Positions 8,125 to 16,209 are shown, counted from the stretch's first letter. The stretch is 37,128 nt of DNA from JAKJEP01 sp964580995 (GCA_964580995.1 CAZOMV010000055.1:1-37128), one strand, 5' to 3'. Program-made: numbers and translations. Notes: a model not told the origin generated them from the letters alone.

Positions 8125-8967
8125 ATGTCGCGATTTATGAATAATATAAGAACCGCGATGCTGTTGGCGATGCTGATGGCGTTGTTTGTGGCGGTTGGTT
8201 CGATCTGGGGGCAGCGGGGGATGGTTATGGCCCTGGTATTCGGCGGTTTCATGAATGTGATCGCCTATTTTTTCTCGGACAAGATTGCCCTGGCGACCAT
8301 GCACGCCCAGCCGGTCACGGAACAAGAGATGCCGGAGCTGGTGGCGATGGTCCGGCAGTTGGCAGGGCGGGCCGGCCTGCCCATGCCGAAAGTGTATATC
8401 TGTCCGCAGCAGGCCCCGAATGCCTTCGCTACCGGGCGGAATCCCAGCAATGCGGTGGTGGCCGTCACCCAGGGGCTGTTGCAGTCACTGGACCGTAATG
8501 AGCTGATGGGGGTCGTCGGGCATGAACTGGCCCACATCAAGCACCGGGATATCCTGATTCAGACGGTGGCGGCGACGGTCGCCGGGGCGATCAGTGCATT
8601 GGGGTATATGTTGTATTTGGTGCCGATGGGCGGCGATAATCGACGGGGCAATCCGTTGGCGGCTCTGGTGATGATTATTCTGGCCCCGATTGCCGCGGGA
8701 TTAATCCAGATGGCCATCAGCCGCAAGCGGGAATATAACGCCGACAGTTTCGGGGCGGAACTGGCCGGCGATCCGATGTACCTGGCCCGCGCCCTGGACA
8801 AGCTGCACCGCCAGAGCCGCATGATCCCCATGCAGGTGCCGCTGGATTCGCAGAAAAGTATGTTCATCGTCCAGCCGTTCAGCGGCCGGGATGCGGCGGA
8901 CCTGTTCAACACCCATCCGAGCCTGAAAAATCGGCTGCGGGCCTTGATCGGACGTGATTCGCTGTAA
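8125..8967 (+). CDS. htpX: Membrane zinc metalloprotease HtpX (M48)
   Basis: HtpX is an inner-membrane protease that degrades damaged membrane proteins. The 280-residue product has two N-terminal membrane segments (about residues 10-28 and 33-52), the zinc motif HELAHIKHRD (H133, E134, H137), two further hydrophobic segments (about 148-166 and 172-195), and the third zinc ligand E203 in REYNAD. Start 8125 has AAGGAG 8 nt upstream. It lies in one run with the Clp-N protein and acylphosphatase, giving this cluster a protein-quality-control flavour. The 3' end converges on the GNAT gene with a 9-bp gap. Confidence 0.95.
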   Translation: MSRFMNNIRTAMLLAMLMALFVAVGSIWGQRGMVMALVFGGFMNVIAYFFSDKIALATMHAQPVTEQEMPELVAMVRQLAGRAGLPMPKVYICPQQAPNAFATGRNPSNAVVAVTQGLLQSLDRNELMGVVGHELAHIKHRDILIQTVAATVAGAISALGYMLYLVPMGGDNRRGNPLAALVMIILAPIAAGLIQMAISRKREYNADSFGAELAGDPMYLARALDKLHRQSRMIPMQVPLDSQKSMFIVQPFSGRDAADLFNTHPSLKNRLRALIGRDSL

Positions 8968-8976
8968 GGCGGAGTT

Positions 8977-9516
8977 TTACCAGATTCTGGTTTGCAGGTG
9001 AATGACACCGGACGGAAATATCTGACGGAGAAGGGGATAATACATGGGAATCTGGTTGTCGGGGATGGGGACTTCCCGGCCGGTTTCGTCAAGCTGAAGC
9101 AGGCTACTGGCGGTTACCGGCTGCCAGCCGGCGGCAGCATAGAGTTTGACCAGAGGCGGGCTGGTGAAAAGCATACCGAAGTCGTATTGTAATTCCCGGC
9201 CCTTTTGCATAGCGGCCTGGCAGAGCTGCCCGCTGAACCCCCGGCCCCGGTATTCGGGCTGGACACACACATTCTGCACGCCCGCAACCTGGCAGGATTC
9301 GTTTCCCGCCCGGATATGCTGATCCGAAAAGCTCAAATGCCCGACAATCTGGTCATCCTCCTGCACATAAAAAGTCCAGACCGGTTCATTCCCGTTCCAG
9401 GCACGGGTCCGGCTGAAAACCGCCTGGTCTTTGGGAAAACAGGTGCATAACGTTTGCTTGATGGCACTGTCTAGTTCCGGTTTGATCTGGGATTCGTGGA
9501 TGGATTGTATTTGCAT
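8977..9516 (-). CDS. GNAT-family N-acetyltransferase
   Basis: A 179-residue GNAT fold protein that would transfer an acyl group from acyl-CoA to an unknown amine. The acetyl-CoA-binding motif A is visible as VQNVCVQPEYRGRGFSGQLC (R/Q-x-x-G-x-G type: RGRGFSG), followed by a motif B region with LYAAAGWQPV. The N-terminal 30 residues are less typical. It starts 44 bp after the stop of the ABC membrane protein on the same strand and may be the last gene of that operon. The ribosome-binding site is weak (GAAG). Substrate cannot be inferred. Confidence 0.8.
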   Translation of the reverse strand: MQIQSIHESQIKPELDSAIKQTLCTCFPKDQAVFSRTRAWNGNEPVWTFYVQEDDQIVGHLSFSDQHIRAGNESCQVAGVQNVCVQPEYRGRGFSGQLCQAAMQKGRELQYDFGMLFTSPPLVKLYAAAGWQPVTASSLLQLDETGREVPIPDNQIPMYYPLLRQIFPSGVIHLQTRIW

Positions 9517-9560
9517 AGCTTCAATCGAATAAATGATATAAATGGTTCAGATATTACATT

Positions 9561-10757
9561 TTATTTGTTAAACAGTGAGTTGAAGGCTTCGCCAAATGCA
9601 GTATAAGATCGAGGTGGCATTTGTTTTTTTTGCGATAAGACTCGTAAGTGATACTGACCGGTCAATAGCCATTTTTTTAATGACGGTCCTAATGCAAGAG
9701 ACATATAGATCATAAGAAAAATAGTCAATTCAGCATAATAGGGAGGTTTTAAACCTAAAGTTATAAACACACAGGGAAAGCATATTCCTGTTAAAAGAAT
9801 GCAAAGAGGAGCGACAAAAATCTGGTCATAACCTGGGATAATCCAGCGTCCGGTTCTGATTCGACCCCATAAGCTGATTGGGGAGCGGCAGAGATCTGCA
9901 TAAATTCCCAATCTGACTATCGATAAAACGGTGAATAGAGCTGGTGAAAAAAAAGAAATTGAATCATTTTTTGCCAGGGAATTAAACACATGTATCCACC
10001 ATGTAATTAGAATACTGATGCTCAGTGCTGTAAGATTGGATATGCAAGCATCTTTACGTATGTGAAATGGCCAGCCAATCAAGCCTTCTTTTTTTGCATT
10101 AAGCAGCCATGTGCCAATCGGATCCGTATTCCAGAAATCGGTATTCCAGGGAAATTGTTTCATATAGGATCGATAAGACCAATAGCAAATACCATATAAC
10201 AGGAACAATACTCCCAGGGCGATAAAAGGATTGCGATGAGGGTAAACCAAAAAACCGAGTCCAAAAAGAATAATAAAACTAAATTTGTACTGCTTACAAA
10301 TAAAATGGGCATAAAGGAGGATTACAATATATGTGAGCATAAAGGCAATAGCTGGCCCTGCTAAAAAGAAATCTTGTTTCAAGGGAGAGAATTCATTCCA
10401 AAGAGGGTTGCATAATTTTTCCAAAAAGGCCAATAAAGTTAATATTGCTATGATGATAAAGTCCGTCCAGATTAAGTGTACCGGTCCTAGAGGCAAAGGT
10501 TTTCCTGAAGACCAGGGACTGGTAGCCAGCCAATAGCGATAATTTGAATTTAGTGCCGGATGGAAAAGCCGGGCGCGTAAAAAACCGTGTAAAACTGCAA
10601 AGAGAACCAATAAAATCTCTCTGGGTGCTATGCCTATGCCGGCTATTTCGCCTTTAACATGTTTTACAATGTCGATGAATAAAACAGATGAATAAGCCAA
10701 CACCCAAATTAAGATGGCTATGGGATGGGGTAGGGTATGACGCCATAGGTTTTTCAT
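9561..10757 (-). CDS. Multi-spanning membrane protein, probable ABC-transporter permease partner
   Basis: A 398-residue protein with about nine to ten hydrophobic stretches and no signal peptide (for example IAILIWVLAYSSVLFIDI near 13-30, FIIIAILTLLAFLE near 100, AIAFMLTYIVILLYAHFI near 135, and LCILLTGICFPCVFITLGL near 320). I do not recognise the family by motif. Its start lies 4 bp after the stop of an ABC ATPase on the same strand, so the simplest reading is the membrane half of a two-gene ABC-2-like (EcsAB-like) exporter; this is inference. The gene is visibly AT-richer than its neighbours, with many AAA/ATT codons, as is common for membrane proteins but also possible for acquired DNA. 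Confidence 0.7.
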   Translation of the reverse strand: MKNLWRHTLPHPIAILIWVLAYSSVLFIDIVKHVKGEIAGIGIAPREILLVLFAVLHGFLRARLFHPALNSNYRYWLATSPWSSGKPLPLGPVHLIWTDFIIIAILTLLAFLEKLCNPLWNEFSPLKQDFFLAGPAIAFMLTYIVILLYAHFICKQYKFSFIILFGLGFLVYPHRNPFIALGVLFLLYGICYWSYRSYMKQFPWNTDFWNTDPIGTWLLNAKKEGLIGWPFHIRKDACISNLTALSISILITWWIHVFNSLAKNDSISFFSPALFTVLSIVRLGIYADLCRSPISLWGRIRTGRWIIPGYDQIFVAPLCILLTGICFPCVFITLGLKPPYYAELTIFLMIYMSLALGPSLKKWLLTGQYHLRVLSQKKQMPPRSYTAFGEAFNSLFNK

Positions 10758-10761
10758 ATGG

Positions 10762-11535
10762 TCATCTCCGTTCCAGGTAGTTTTCGATGTTTTTCATGGT
10801 TTCAGGCTGCAGGAGTTGTTCGAGGACTTCGCCCAATTCCCCGCGGTACTGGGTTTGCGCTCGTAAGTCTGCCGGCGAATCGTACGCAATGATTTTGCCA
10901 TGAGCCACAACCGCAATTTTGTCCGCCAGCGGTTCAATCAATTCCGGTACAGGTACGGCCATCACAATGGTTACATCCTGCCGATCCGCCAGGCCTTTCA
11001 GGATTTTACTCAGCGCCAGCAGGCCAGAGGAGTCCAGACCGCCGGAAAAAGGCTCATCCAGAATCATAACCGGGGCTTCGGTTACCAGGGCGGAACAGAT
11101 ACTGATCTTTTTCTTTTGGCCGGTAGAATAGGAACGGATCGGCGCATTTCCCTGTTCTTCCAGATTGAACAATTTTAACAACCGGTCCACATGGTCCATG
11201 AGTCGTTCGTCATCCACCCCGTAAAGCCGCCCCATCGCCAGTAAAAACTCCCTGCCAGTATGGAACAGCGGCAGATAGGCATTATCCGGCAGATAAATAA
11301 CCTGTTTGCGAATCTCGATTTCGTCTTCAACCGTGTGCCTGCGTTTTCTGCCGTTGATTTCGACATACCCTTTGATAGGACTGAGCAATCCCGCCATCAG
11401 ACCGAGCAAGGTACTTTTCCCCATGCCGTTGGGGCCCATGACTGCTACCACCTGCCCTGTTTCAATTTGCAGGGAAACATCCCGCAAGACCGGGTGTACG
11501 CCATAATGATGCCAAACATTAACAACACGGATCAT
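10762..11535 (-). CDS. ABC transporter ATP-binding protein
   Basis: A 257-residue ABC ATPase. Walker A is GPNGMGKST (residues 34-42), the signature is SYSTGQKKK (135-143) and Walker B is VMILDEP (D160, E161). Two positions are unusual. The Q-loop region reads YLPDNA with Asp84 where Gln is usual, and after the D-loop the expected switch histidine is missing: the segment reads VTIVMAVPVPELIE (188-201) where most relatives have S/T-H. A GGAGGA site lies about 10 nt before the ATG. It is followed by the membrane protein (4-bp gap) and then the GNAT gene. Cargo is unknown; an export or membrane-stress role like EcsA is one possibility. Confidence 0.88.
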   Translation of the reverse strand: MIRVVNVWHHYGVHPVLRDVSLQIETGQVVAVMGPNGMGKSTLLGLMAGLLSPIKGYVEINGRKRRHTVEDEIEIRKQVIYLPDNAYLPLFHTGREFLLAMGRLYGVDDERLMDHVDRLLKLFNLEEQGNAPIRSYSTGQKKKISICSALVTEAPVMILDEPFSGGLDSSGLLALSKILKGLADRQDVTIVMAVPVPELIEPLADKIAVVAHGKIIAYDSPADLRAQTQYRGELGEVLEQLLQPETMKNIENYLERR

Positions 11536-11646
11536 AGCCGGTAATCCTCCGTTTCTCGAAACATATTTTCGGGTTCTCTATCGCTTTACCAGCATATAAA
11601 ATTACAGCCAACCATCGACTGTGGCCTGTAATCCCTTTCGGCAGGC

Positions 11647-11674
11647 ATTATAACAAACCTGCATAACAAAACAA
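11647..11674 (-). promoter_or_regulatory. Predicted promoter of the ABC operon
   Basis: On the minus strand, TTGTTT (11669-11674), 16 nt, then a perfect TATAAT (11647-11652). A 7-bp inverted repeat, ATTACAG (11601-11607) and CTGTAAT (11626-11632), lies just downstream in the leader and could be a hairpin or operator. Confidence 0.5.
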
Positions 11675-11712
11675 TCGGAAAATAGGGTATAAAATTTGGC
11701 AAAACCTTGGTT

Positions 11713-12435
11713 TTAGGAAAGATAATTTTCCCGGTGGTTCAGGAAATTTTTGTAAATCTGGTAATGGTCGGTTTGTTCGTAATCGATTGGCTGGATGGTG
11801 GTCTGGTCGAAGGAATAAATAGTAGCGCGGGGGCAGGCCAGCAGGATGGGGGAGTGGGTGGCTATGATGAACTGGACGTTGCCGTCGGTGCTGAGATGAT
11901 TCAGGATCTGGAGCAGTTCCAACTGGCGTTTGGCGGAGAGGGCGGTTTCCGGCTCGTCCAGCAGATACAGGCCCTTAATCCGGAAGCGGCTGCGGAAGAA
12001 GGACATTAGTGATTGGCCGTGCGACTGGGTCAGCAGCGACTGGCCGCCAAAATATTTCAGTACGCCCGGATCGGACGCGGCCCATTCGTCCAGCAGTTCG
12101 GAAAAATGATGGAAAATCTGGGAGGCGAAAAAGGAGCCGGGGACCATGCCATCCGCCCATTCGACCTCCAGGCAGCTATACAGCAGTTCTTCATAGGGAT
12201 TGCGGTCGCAGCGGGCCCGTTCGGTATCCTGCCAGATGTGTATTCCGCATTTCCGGGCCAGGGCCTCCAGCAAAGTCGATTTGCCCGAGCCGTTTTCACC
12301 AACAAAAAAGCATACCCGGGAAGCGAATTCAAGCGTTTGCGGTGTTTGAAACAGGGGCAGATTGAAGGGGTAGTACTGCCGCGTGGGGTATTTTCCCGGC
12401 ATCAGCCTGACCTTTTTCAGGTGCATAAGAGGCAT
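11713..12435 (-). CDS. AAA-family (SMC/ABC-like) ATPase
   Basis: A 240-residue soluble ATPase of the predicted COG3910-type group. Walker A is FFVGENGSGKSTLLEALA, the signature-like segment is SHGQSLMSFF, Walker B is GLYLLDEPETALS and the switch region is FIIATHSPILLA with the His present. There is no coiled coil or partner nuclease next to it, so it does not look like a RecF/SbcC or an OLD-nuclease defence system. The start at 12435 (MPLMHL) is chosen because GGAG lies 8 nt upstream; a longer in-frame extension to 12486 would run into the inverted-repeat element. Cellular role unknown. Confidence 0.85.
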   Translation of the reverse strand: MPLMHLKKVRLMPGKYPTRQYYPFNLPLFQTPQTLEFASRVCFFVGENGSGKSTLLEALARKCGIHIWQDTERARCDRNPYEELLYSCLEVEWADGMVPGSFFASQIFHHFSELLDEWAASDPGVLKYFGGQSLLTQSHGQSLMSFFRSRFRIKGLYLLDEPETALSAKRQLELLQILNHLSTDGNVQFIIATHSPILLACPRATIYSFDQTTIQPIDYEQTDHYQIYKNFLNHRENYLS

Positions 12436-12465
12436 CCTTATCACTCCATTATCAAATCTGCTTCG

Positions 12466-12658
12466 ATTATAACTGAACTTTTGCAAAATAGAGGTTAGGC
12501 ATATATTATTTCCGAAAATCTATTCCAGGATTTTTGAGAAATAATTTTATAAGTATTGAGATAATAATACGTTAGCGTTCAGAAAGAAAAAAAGAAGAAT
12601 GACTTTTTTTCTTTCCAAAGTATGCCTAACCTCTATTTTGCAAAACTTTAATTATAAC
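12466..12658. mobile_element. 177-bp inverted-repeat element with 8-bp flanking repeats
   Basis: The left end 12474-12503 and the right end 12621-12650 are inverted copies over 30 bp with 2 mismatches (shared core TTTTGCAAAATAGAGGTTAG). Both sides carry ATTATAAC (12466-12473 and 12651-12658) as a direct repeat. Nested inside is a perfect 13-bp hairpin (12582-12594 with 12603-12615, loop of 8). No coding capacity. This is what a non-autonomous transposable element looks like. Because TTATAA is itself palindromic, the exact border between duplication and inverted end is ambiguous. The AAA ATPase promoter probably uses a TATAAT created by the left flank (minus strand, 12466-12471). The whole gene-free stretch 12436-12757 is this element plus the pckG terminator. 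Confidence 0.7.
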
Positions 12659-12700
12659 AAAGTACCCCGCTATTTCCAATTTCTCTTTTTCTGCTGGAAT

Positions 12701-12732
12701 AAAAAAAGCGGCTGGCATAGTACCATCCGCTT
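12701..12732 (-). terminator. Intrinsic terminator of pckG
   Basis: On the minus strand AGCGG-A-TGG pairs with CCA-G-CCGCT (one internal mismatch), followed by seven T (12701-12707). It begins about 26 bp after the pckG stop. Confidence 0.85.
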
Positions 12733-12757
12733 GGGATTAATTTCTATTGGATGCCGG

Positions 12758-14578
12758 TTAAGCAGGCTGGGGTTCCAGGGCCGAACCGGATCCCAGTTCT
12801 TCCAGCCGCCGTTTCAACGCTTCGTGTTGTGCCCAAAGCTCAATCGGCAGCCGATTACCGAATTTCTTGAAAAATTCCGCAATATCCGCCATTTCCTTCT
12901 CCCAGGCCCTGGGATCGATTTCAAACAATTTTTTCATGTTTTCCCGAGGCAGGTTCAGGCCGGTCATATCAATATCTTCGATTTTCGGAATAAATCCGAT
13001 AGCGGTCTTGCGGGCGTCCACTTCCCCGCGGCAACGGGCCAGAATCCATTCCAGGATGCGGAGATTTTCCCCATAACCGGGCCAGAGGTAATGATTGTTT
13101 TCATCCTGCCGGAACCAGTTGACATGGAAGATTTGCGGCTGCCAGCGCATTCGCACACCCATCCGCAGCCAGTGTTCGAAATAGTCTGCCATGTTGAACC
13201 CGCAGAACGGGAGCATGGCCATAGGATCACGCCGGACCTCGCCCTGCTTGCCGTATTGTGCCGCGGTCCGTTCGCTGGCCATGGTCGCGCCGACATATAC
13301 ACCATGCGACCAGTCATACGCCTGATAGACCAGCGGGGCCAGGTGAGCACGGCGGCCACCGAAGACAATTGCGGAGATATTGACGCCATGATGATGTTCG
13401 GTCCGGAAAGAGTGCGAAGGGCATTGAACAAAGGGAACGGTGAATCGGCTGTTGGGATGAGCGCCTTTGATGGTATTGCCTGTTTCGTCTTTCATGCCCA
13501 GCTTCCAGGGCTTGCCCTGCCAATCCAGGGCGCCGTCGGCAGCAGGCTGACCGTCGCCTTCTTCCCACCAGACCGTGCCATCCGGATTGAGCACGACATT
13601 GGTGAAGATGGTATTCTTTTTAACGGTAGTGACCGCGCTGGGATTCGTTTTGGAATTGGTTCCCGGCGCAACCCCAAAAAAGCCCGATTCGGGATTGATC
13701 GCCCAGAGCTTACCGTCCGTATCGATTCGCATCCAGGCGATATCGTCGCCGACCGTCCAGATGCGATAGCCTTTAACTTTCATCCCTTCCGGCGGGATCA
13801 TCATGGCCAGATTGGTTTTTCCGCAGGCGCTGGGAAAGGCCGCCGCGATATAATCAATCCTGCCGGTGGGGTCTTCAATGCCTAGGATGAGCATGTGCTC
13901 GGCTAGCCACATTTCTTTGCGGGCCAGATAGCTGGCGATCCGCAAGGCCAGGCATTTTTTACCCAGCAGAACATTGCCGCCATAACCGCTGCCTACGCTC
14001 CAGATCGTGTTATCTTCCGGGAAGTGCAGGATGAGTCGCCGGTTTTCGTCTAGGTCCGCCTTGCTGTGCAGGCATTTGGTAAATTCCCCGCCAGCACCCA
14101 AAACATCCAGAACTTCCTGCCCCGCTCGTGTCATAATGAGCATATTCAAGACGACATAAATACTATCTGTCAGTTCCACACCGATTTTGCTGAACGGCGA
14201 GCCGACGGGACCCATCGAAAAGGGAATCACGTACATTTTTCGGCCTTTCATGGCGCCTTTGAATATTTCACCGGCCCGGCGGTATCCCTCTTCGGGAGAC
14301 ATCCAGTTGTTGCTGGGACCGGCGTCGTCTTTCAGTTTCGTGCAGATAAACGTCAAGTGTTCCACTCGCGCCACATCATTGGCGGCGGTGCGATGATACA
14401 GACAGCCGGGCAGCAGATCCTGATTGAGTTTTATGACTTCTCCCGTAGAGCAAGCCTCTTCCGTCAGTTTCTGTTTTTGCTCCTCGCTGCCGTCAATCAG
14501 GATAATATCTTCCGGCTGACACATCCGTGCCATATCCTCAACCCACTTGTTTAATTGCTGATGTTCTGTCAGTGCCAT
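12758..14578 (-). CDS. pckG: Phosphoenolpyruvate carboxykinase (GTP)
   Basis: GTP-dependent PEPCK, 606 residues, the normal length. It interconverts oxaloacetate + GTP and PEP + CO2 in the cytosol, at the branch between the TCA cycle and gluconeogenesis. Key motifs are the P-loop with the reactive cysteine, FPSACGKTNLAMM (about 243-255), the metal-binding GDDIAWMR, the oxaloacetate-side NPESGFFGVAPGTN, and the guanine-pocket region with ENNHYLWPGYGENLRILEWI. No missing catalytic residue was seen. It has its own promoter (14706-14734), a leader of about 120 nt with a perfect 12-bp palindrome, and its own terminator, so it appears monocistronic and possibly regulated. Confidence 0.97.
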   Translation of the reverse strand: MALTEHQQLNKWVEDMARMCQPEDIILIDGSEEQKQKLTEEACSTGEVIKLNQDLLPGCLYHRTAANDVARVEHLTFICTKLKDDAGPSNNWMSPEEGYRRAGEIFKGAMKGRKMYVIPFSMGPVGSPFSKIGVELTDSIYVVLNMLIMTRAGQEVLDVLGAGGEFTKCLHSKADLDENRRLILHFPEDNTIWSVGSGYGGNVLLGKKCLALRIASYLARKEMWLAEHMLILGIEDPTGRIDYIAAAFPSACGKTNLAMMIPPEGMKVKGYRIWTVGDDIAWMRIDTDGKLWAINPESGFFGVAPGTNSKTNPSAVTTVKKNTIFTNVVLNPDGTVWWEEGDGQPAADGALDWQGKPWKLGMKDETGNTIKGAHPNSRFTVPFVQCPSHSFRTEHHHGVNISAIVFGGRRAHLAPLVYQAYDWSHGVYVGATMASERTAAQYGKQGEVRRDPMAMLPFCGFNMADYFEHWLRMGVRMRWQPQIFHVNWFRQDENNHYLWPGYGENLRILEWILARCRGEVDARKTAIGFIPKIEDIDMTGLNLPRENMKKLFEIDPRAWEKEMADIAEFFKKFGNRLPIELWAQHEALKRRLEELGSGSALEPQPA

Positions 14579-14609
14579 TTTAAACGCCTACACCTTTCTT
14601 TCGTTGGCC

Positions 14610-14621
14610 TGCGAATTCGCA
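14610..14621. promoter_or_regulatory. 12-bp perfect palindrome in the pckG leader
   Basis: TGCGAATTCGCA is perfectly self-complementary and lies 31 bp before the pckG start. A second imperfect inverted repeat (TTATCCC / GGAATAA) lies at about 14642-14658. They could be operators or RNA hairpins; no regulator can be named. Confidence 0.35.
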
Positions 14622-14705
14622 CGCTGATTCCTGGGCATACGTTATCCCTTATGGAATAAGCAATTATTAAACTATTTACAGAGTGGTTTCTTAAAAAACC
14701 AAGGG

Positions 14706-14734
14706 ATTAAAACAGATTTGGTCCACCCTGTCAA
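14706..14734 (-). promoter_or_regulatory. Predicted sigma70-type promoter of pckG
   Basis: Minus strand: a consensus TTGACA (14729-14734), exactly 17 nt, then TTTAAT (14706-14711). Transcription would start near 14699, leaving a leader of about 120 nt. Confidence 0.65.
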
Positions 14735-14783
14735 ATAGTTTTTACGATTCTTTCCCGGTTGCTGTAATAAAGCAAATTAGGGG

Positions 14784-14811
14784 TTGACTTATCCATCCGG
14801 ATTGCTATAAT
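14784..14811 (+). promoter_or_regulatory. Predicted promoter driving the Rnk-like gene leader
   Basis: TTGACT (14784-14789), 16 nt, then a perfect TATAAT (14806-14811). Transcription from about 14818 gives a leader of about 275 nt before the Rnk-like start, unusually long. It is back-to-back with the pckG promoter. Confidence 0.65.
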
Positions 14812-14817
14812 ATAAAA

Positions 14818-15001
14818 TGAAGATGGAAGAAGCAGCAGGGTAGATTTAAGGAGAAATAACCTTACGTGAAGAGAGATATTTTGCTACCTGTCAAAAGAGT
14901 GAAAATACATTTATACCATAGCGTTTTTGTGGTTTGTCAAAAATGATGACGTGGCTTGATACTGGGAGATATTGTCAAGCCGGCGTAAAGCTGGCTTTTT
15001 T
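14818..15001 (+). ncRNA. Candidate leader / attenuator or small RNA ending in an intrinsic terminator
   Basis: This fills most of the gene-free stretch 14579-15093. A transcript from the 14784 promoter would end at a terminator: AGCCGGC (14978-14984), loop GTAAA, GCTGGCT (14990-14996), then T to 15001. A second hairpin, GGCTTGA (14953-14959) with TCAAGCC (14975-14981), shares AGCC with the terminator stem, so the two cannot form together. A 26-codon GTG frame (14866-14946) precedes it, with AAGGAG 12 nt upstream of its start; it could be a leader peptide but the spacing is poor. Either an attenuator for the downstream gene or a stand-alone RNA of about 184 nt. It matches no RNA family I recognise. 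Confidence 0.45.
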
Positions 15002-15093
15002 ATGCGCGGTACAGGCGGAGGCCTGCCGCTGGGAAAGAAACGGTTCCATTGCCTTTTTTTCAGGGCTTTGCCAGAAGCCGGAAAGGAGACATT

Positions 15094-15501
15094 ATGAAAA
15101 AACTCGAACGACGAATCAATAAATTTGATTATGCCCGCCTGCAGGCTCTGAAATCCGCGGTGAGTAAAGAGGATGATTTCTGCTTATCGGATTTGCTGCG
15201 GCAAGTAAAGCCGTCCCTCGTGCTGGATCATGCTGCCACTCCCCCGCATCTGGTGACCATGAATTCCAGCGTCGTGGTGCAGAATCTGAAGACCAAAGAG
15301 CGAACCGAATTCACCCTGGTATTCCCCGAAGATGCCGATGCCGCTCAAAACAAAATATCCGTCCTGGAACCGATGGGAGCAGCCGTCTTGGGCTACGGGG
15401 TCGGGGAGACGGTACAGTACGCCTCGCCGGCCGGTTCGGTCTGGCTGAAAATTGAACGGGTTGCCTATCAGCCCGAATCGGCCGGCAATTTCGCGGTCTG
15501 A
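15094..15501 (+). CDS. Rnk / GreA C-terminal-domain protein (transcription-elongation-factor-like)
   Basis: A 135-residue protein with a short helical N-terminus and a GreA/GreB C-terminal FKBP-like domain (about residues 50-130: SSVVVQNLKTKERTEFTLVF, then ISVLEPMGAAVLGYGVGETV and a final WLKIERVAYQPE). The layout is that of Rnk, 'regulator of nucleoside diphosphate kinase', which binds RNA polymerase near the secondary channel but lacks the long coiled coil needed for GreA cleavage activity. The assignment to Rnk rather than a GreA paralogue rests on this short N-terminus. Start 15094 is supported by AAAGGAG. A UPF0316 gene follows 81 bp later on the same strand. Confidence 0.85.
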   Translation: MKKLERRINKFDYARLQALKSAVSKEDDFCLSDLLRQVKPSLVLDHAATPPHLVTMNSSVVVQNLKTKERTEFTLVFPEDADAAQNKISVLEPMGAAVLGYGVGETVQYASPAGSVWLKIERVAYQPESAGNFAV

Positions 15502-15582
15502 GGATTCAACCGATAGAAAAAGCTTGGGTGTCAACGAACTCAAACAAAAAGGAATGTATTTCTTCCAGAAGGTGAGGTTGAT

Positions 15583-16209
15583 ATGGAAAGCCAGGTACTG
15601 CTGAATTCATTCTATTATACATGGATCGTGATCCCGCTGCTGATTTTTCTGGCCCGGGTCGTCGATGTCACCATCGAGACGGTACGCAATATCTTTATCA
15701 TCAAAGGCTTCAAATATATTGTGGCCTTGATCGGTTTTATCGAAGTCCTGATCTGGCTTCTGGCCCTCCAGCAGATCATGAAAAATCTGAATAATCCGGC
15801 CTGTTTTATCGCCTACGCCGCCGGAGTGTCCACCGGCAACTTCATCGGCATCTGGATCACGGAAAAACTATCCCTGGGTCTGGTGGAAATCAAGCTGATC
15901 ACGCAAAAGGAACCATCCGGCCTGATCGATGAGTTAAAGGATGCCCGCTGCCGGATTACCACCATCGAAGCGGAAGGTTCGTACGGGCCGAATACGATTC
16001 TATTTTCGGTTATACCCCGACGGTCCCTGGAAAATGTACTCAAACGGATGAAGGCCTTCGATCCCAGAGCCTTTTACACCGTGGCGGATATCCGCACTGC
16101 CGGGCATCGGTGGCCCTCCGGTTCCCAAACCGAGCCGGAACACCGGCCCCTTCTTGGCTCCTTACGCTGGGAAAAACCCGCTCCCGTCCTGTCCGAGGAA
16201 ACGGTGTGA
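15583..16209 (+). CDS. UPF0316 / DUF2179-family membrane protein
   Basis: A 208-residue protein with three N-terminal membrane segments (about residues 13-31, 44-64 and 72-92) and a cytosolic C-terminal DUF2179 domain (about 105-170: VEIKLITQKEPSGLIDELKD, TTIEAEGSYGPNTILFSVIP, VLKRMKAFDPRAFYTVADIR). The N-terminal part shows the conserved RVVDVTIETVRNIFIIKG of the DUF5698/UPF0316 group. Function is not known in this family. A ribosome-binding site AAGGTGAGG precedes the ATG. The last 35 residues are a Pro/Glu-rich tail beyond the conserved domain. Confidence 0.88.
   Translation: MESQVLLNSFYYTWIVIPLLIFLARVVDVTIETVRNIFIIKGFKYIVALIGFIEVLIWLLALQQIMKNLNNPACFIAYAAGVSTGNFIGIWITEKLSLGLVEIKLITQKEPSGLIDELKDARCRITTIEAEGSYGPNTILFSVIPRRSLENVLKRMKAFDPRAFYTVADIRTAGHRWPSGSQTEPEHRPLLGSLRWEKPAPVLSEETV

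Noticed and set aside
11713..12435. AAA ATPase as part of a defence system (OLD/Gabija-like)
   Set aside because: No adjacent nuclease, helicase or TOPRIM domain; the protein stands alone beside a housekeeping gene.
12599..13885. Long plus-strand open frame (428 codons) antisense to pckG
   Set aside because: It lies opposite a fully motif-complete PEP carboxykinase, begins inside the inverted-repeat element, lacks a ribosome site and has no recognisable domain.
14822..14845. GGAAGAAGCAGCAGGG, reminiscent of the SRP RNA tetraloop region
   Set aside because: The required 5' partner (GGTCAGG-like) and closing stems are absent, so SRP RNA is not supported.
14934..15122. 62-codon frame overlapping the terminator and the start of the Rnk-like gene
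   Set aside because: It runs through an intrinsic terminator and into another gene in a different frame; no ribosome site.
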